A DNA stretch of 9,576 nt from Sphingobacteriia bacterium (GTDB lineage: Bacteria; Bacteroidota; Bacteroidia; Chitinophagales; Chitinophagaceae): NCBI GenBank assembly GCA_004294465.1, contig REAV01000006.1, positions 1-9,576 on the forward strand, read 5' to 3'. Below the pieces are notes generated by a model, which saw nothing but the letters and a program-made list of their open reading frames with translations, had not been told where the DNA came from and did no database searches. This document shows positions 7,736 through 9,576 of this stretch, piece after piece. Each line of letters begins with the position of its first letter. Position 1 is the stretch's first letter. A program made the position numbers and the translations under genes.

Positions 7736-8173
7736 TTAATAATTTATTTCGTCCTTAGGATAGTATTCAATCGCATCTTCTACCACATAAACTCCTTGAG
7801 GAAAATATTTATTTAATTGCTTTCGCAATTTTTCTGCTTCTTCTCTTTTAATAAAATTTCCAATACGAACTTTAAAATTAGGTGATTGAAAAAGTATGTA
7901 TGACTTATGCTCTGGAAACTTATTCATTAAATCGGTCTTGATCAACGTTGCATTGTCTCGATTGATTGTACTGACCACTTGAATTCTAAAGCCTTTGTAT
8001 TGACCTCCACTGGTCATCATGGAGGTTCGCTTATTTATTTGTGCTTGCTTAGCCGTTAAAATGTCCATTCTTGCATCTTTGATTACAATTACTGTATCAT
8101 TTGCCAAAGCAAATGAAGCAATCATTAAGAAAGTTGCTATCAATACACACCTAAAGGCTTTGATAATAGACAT
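7736..8173 (-). CDS. Secreted SPOR-domain protein
   Basis: The 145-residue protein starts with a signal peptide: positive MSIIKAFR, hydrophobic VLIATFLMIASF, and a likely signal peptidase I site after Ala24 (FALA|ND). After a short linker, residues about 59-134 form a SPOR domain (GFRIQVVSTINRDNATLIKT, then YILFQSPNFKVRIGNFIKRE and LRKQLNKYFPQGVYVVED). SPOR domains bind denuded glycan strands of peptidoglycan and often target proteins to division sites. No second domain is present, so this is a minimal periplasmic SPOR protein of the kind frequent in Bacteroidota; its precise role is unknown. The amidohydrolase starts 8 bases downstream. The spacer from deoC is 42 bases with no clear terminator. 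No Cys follows the signal peptide, so it is not a lipoprotein. Confidence 0.87.
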   Translation of the reverse strand: MSIIKAFRCVLIATFLMIASFALANDTVIVIKDARMDILTAKQAQINKRTSMMTSGGQYKGFRIQVVSTINRDNATLIKTDLMNKFPEHKSYILFQSPNFKVRIGNFIKREEAEKLRKQLNKYFPQGVYVVEDAIEYYPKDEINY

Positions 8174-8215
8174 AGTTTAAAGTTAAGCCAAATGGGAATT
8201 AAAGGTACTAAAACC

Positions 8216-8890
8216 TCAATATCCATTTATTTTATCTGCATGATCGCCATTAACAATAGCAATACTTGCACTGCATCCCAGCCGAGTGGCACCAGCATCC
8301 ACCAATTGTTTGGCAAAAGCATAGTCTCGAATACCTCCGGAAGCTTTTATCTGCACATTACTGGGTAAATGTTTTTTAAATAATGTTACCGCTTCTATTG
8401 TGGCTCCTTTTTCGGCATATCCAGTTGATGTTTTTAGATAATCAATCCCAGCTACACCATATAACTCACAACATTTGATTATTTCATCATCAGTAAGTAC
8501 GCCACTTTCAATAATTACTTTAATTGTTTTACCCTTGCCTTGAATGATGGGCAAAATATGATTCAGCTCATTGGCTAAATATTGCCAATCCCCATTTTTA
8601 ATGGCGCTAATATTTGCAACAACATCTAACTCATTTGCTCCATCAACAATTGCCAAAACAACTTCTGCCAGTTTCGCTTCTACTGCAGAATACCCAAATG
8701 GAAATCCAATGACTGTTGCCAATTTCACAGAACTATTTCCCAAGAAGCCTCTGGCTTTTTTTACAAAATTAGGCGGCACACAAACAGCAGCAAATTGATA
8801 GTCGATCGCTTCTTTACAAAGCTTTTCTATATCAGTCACCAAAGCTGTTGGTTTCAATAATGTATGATCTATGTAATCGTTTAGTTTCAT
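8216..8890 (-). CDS. deoC: Deoxyribose-phosphate aldolase
   Basis: This class I aldolase splits 2-deoxy-D-ribose 5-phosphate into acetaldehyde and glyceraldehyde 3-phosphate in deoxynucleoside catabolism. The 224 residues match the family length. DHTLLKPTA lies near the N-terminus, VIGFPFGYSAVEAK follows the first strands, and GANELDVVANISAIKNGDW carries the conserved Asp89. YLKTSTGY has the Schiff-base Lys153, and IKASGGIRD the proton-relay Lys182. All catalytic residues are present. ATG at 8890 is preferred over the TTG directly in front of it (8893). A heptamer repeat ends ten bases upstream of this ATG and fills the whole leader up to the secA stop, so any promoter or ribosome-binding site must lie within the repeat or in secA. 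No other deoxynucleoside salvage gene is nearby. Confidence 0.96.
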   Translation of the reverse strand: MKLNDYIDHTLLKPTALVTDIEKLCKEAIDYQFAAVCVPPNFVKKARGFLGNSSVKLATVIGFPFGYSAVEAKLAEVVLAIVDGANELDVVANISAIKNGDWQYLANELNHILPIIQGKGKTIKVIIESGVLTDDEIIKCCELYGVAGIDYLKTSTGYAEKGATIEAVTLFKKHLPSNVQIKASGGIRDYAFAKQLVDAGATRLGCSASIAIVNGDHADKINGY

Positions 8891-8900
8891 CAACTCTTGT

Positions 8901-8984
8901 ATCTCTTATCTTATATCTCTTATCTTTTATCTCTTATCTTTTATCTCTTATCTTTTATCTCTTATCTTTTATCTCCTAACTCTC
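8901..8984. repeat. Heptanucleotide tandem repeat (14-base double unit) between secA and deoC
   Basis: The plus strand alternates ATCTCTT and ATCTTTT heptamers. There are ten near-perfect heptamers from 8901 to 8970 (one variant, ATCTTAT), then two decayed ones, ATCTCCT and AACTCTC, to 8984. The same bases can be read as five copies of a 14-base unit. On the coding strand it is purine-rich (AAAAGATAAGAGAT). The decayed copies overlap the last codons and TAG stop of secA (stop at 8976-8978), and the other end is ten bases from the deoC ATG. No inverted repeat or protein-coding sense is visible. The regular unit makes slipped-strand changes in copy number likely. Confidence 0.95.
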
Positions 8985-9576
8985 TCTTCCATGGCATGCT
9001 TTAAATTTCTTTCCACTTCCACAAGGGCAAGGATCATTACGTCCAATTTTCGGACCCACTTTTACAGGCTCTTGTTTTACAGAACTAGGGTCATAATAAT
9101 CATTTTCATTTGCTCCTAATTCTTGTCCAGCAGCATCAACCGCTTCCTTATTGGCACTCATTCTGCTCATGTCGGTTTTTTGCTGACGACCTTCTTTTAA
9201 TTCATCGCCTTCTGCCAATGGAATGCCCGCATGACATAGGAATTGAACGATATCTTTATTTACTTCCGCATCCATTTTTTTGAATAAATCGAAAGCTTCC
9301 ATTTTATAAATTACCAATGGATCTTTTTGCTCATAAGTAGCTGTTTGAACACTTTGTTTCAGATCATCCATCGAACGCAAATGCTCTTTCCAAGCATCAT
9401 CAATTAAACCAAGTGTTACGGACTTTTCTAATGCATTCAATAGTTCAGCTCCATTCGTCTTCAATGTTTTGTCCATATTAGCCAATACCTGCATTTGTTT
9501 TCTGCCATCAGTAAATGGAACAATTACATTGTCAATATGTGAACCTTGCTGCAACTTGATATTTTTAAACACAGGA
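8976..9576 (-). CDS. secA: SecA preprotein translocase ATPase, C-terminal part, 5' end beyond the window
   Basis: SecA is the ATPase motor that drives unfolded preproteins through the SecYEG channel. Only the last 200 or so residues are here. They contain the helical scaffold/wing region with LGLIDDAWKEHLRSMDDLKQ, followed by YEQKDPLVIYKMEAFDLFKK and the conserved helix to FLCHAGIPL. A variable, charged linker follows, ending in the zinc-binding SEC-C tail GRNDPCPCGSGKKFKACHG, whose ligands are the CxC pair and the Cys-His pair. This tail binds SecB or phospholipid in characterised SecA proteins. The frame stays open to the window edge. A GTG at 9572 is internal (the frame reads Pro-Val-Phe-Lys across it) and is not a start. 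The stop is TAG, inside the decayed end of the heptamer repeat. Confidence 0.97.
   Translation of the reverse strand, partial: PVFKNIKLQQGSHIDNVIVPFTDGRKQMQVLANMDKTLKTNGAELLNALEKSVTLGLIDDAWKEHLRSMDDLKQSVQTATYEQKDPLVIYKMEAFDLFKKMDAEVNKDIVQFLCHAGIPLAEGDELKEGRQQKTDMSRMSANKEAVDAAGQELGANENDYYDPSSVKQEPVKVGPKIGRNDPCPCGSGKKFKACHGRES

Noticed and set aside
8203..8216. AGGT/ACCT inverted repeat overlapping the deoC stop as a terminator
   Set aside because: The stem is only 4 bp with a 6-base loop and no T-run follows on the transcribed strand.
8901..8984. CRISPR array
   Set aside because: The repeats are 7-14 bases, directly adjacent without spacers, so this is a simple tandem repeat.
9570..9572. GTG as a start for a separate small SEC-C protein
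   Set aside because: The frame is open upstream to the window edge and the residues across it match the continuous SecA sequence.

Overview
The window reads as a chromosomal stretch from a Bacteroidota bacterium, most likely near Chitinophagaceae; this placement is inferred. The signs are low G+C (30 of 90 bases in one hand-counted stretch), weak or absent Shine-Dalgarno sequences, a malic enzyme fused to a phosphotransacetylase-like domain, a short secreted SPOR protein, and protein sequences resembling that group. Every supported gene is on the minus strand, so transcription runs from high to low coordinates.

In transcription order the right half holds housekeeping genes. These are the 3' end of secA (zinc-binding tail), a heptanucleotide tandem repeat, deoC (deoxyribose-phosphate aldolase), a secreted SPOR-domain protein, an M20 amidohydrolase and the malic enzyme maeB. 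An MlaE-type permease follows, with no ATPase or MCE partner in view.

The left part is a tight four-gene cluster: a DUF4442 hotdog-fold protein, a beta-CASP metallo-beta-lactamase RNase-like protein, a UbiA-family prenyltransferase and the 5' half of a type III polyketide synthase. Three junctions (4-bp overlap, 5-bp gap, 8-bp overlap) suggest one transcript. UbiA next to a type III PKS suggests a prenylated or membrane-embedded phenolic or quinone lipid, which is an inference.

The most striking anomaly is at the left edge. The polyketide synthase reads normally through its catalytic Cys and Gly-Cys-Tyr motif, then stops at residue 166 of an expected ~350. From about position 123 down to 1 a different frame encodes part of an RND/HlyD-type efflux adaptor at about 49% G+C. 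This is a genuine recombination joint or an assembly chimera. No RNA genes, CRISPR arrays, insertion sequences or complete mobile elements were seen. No gene-free stretch exceeds about 90 bases.
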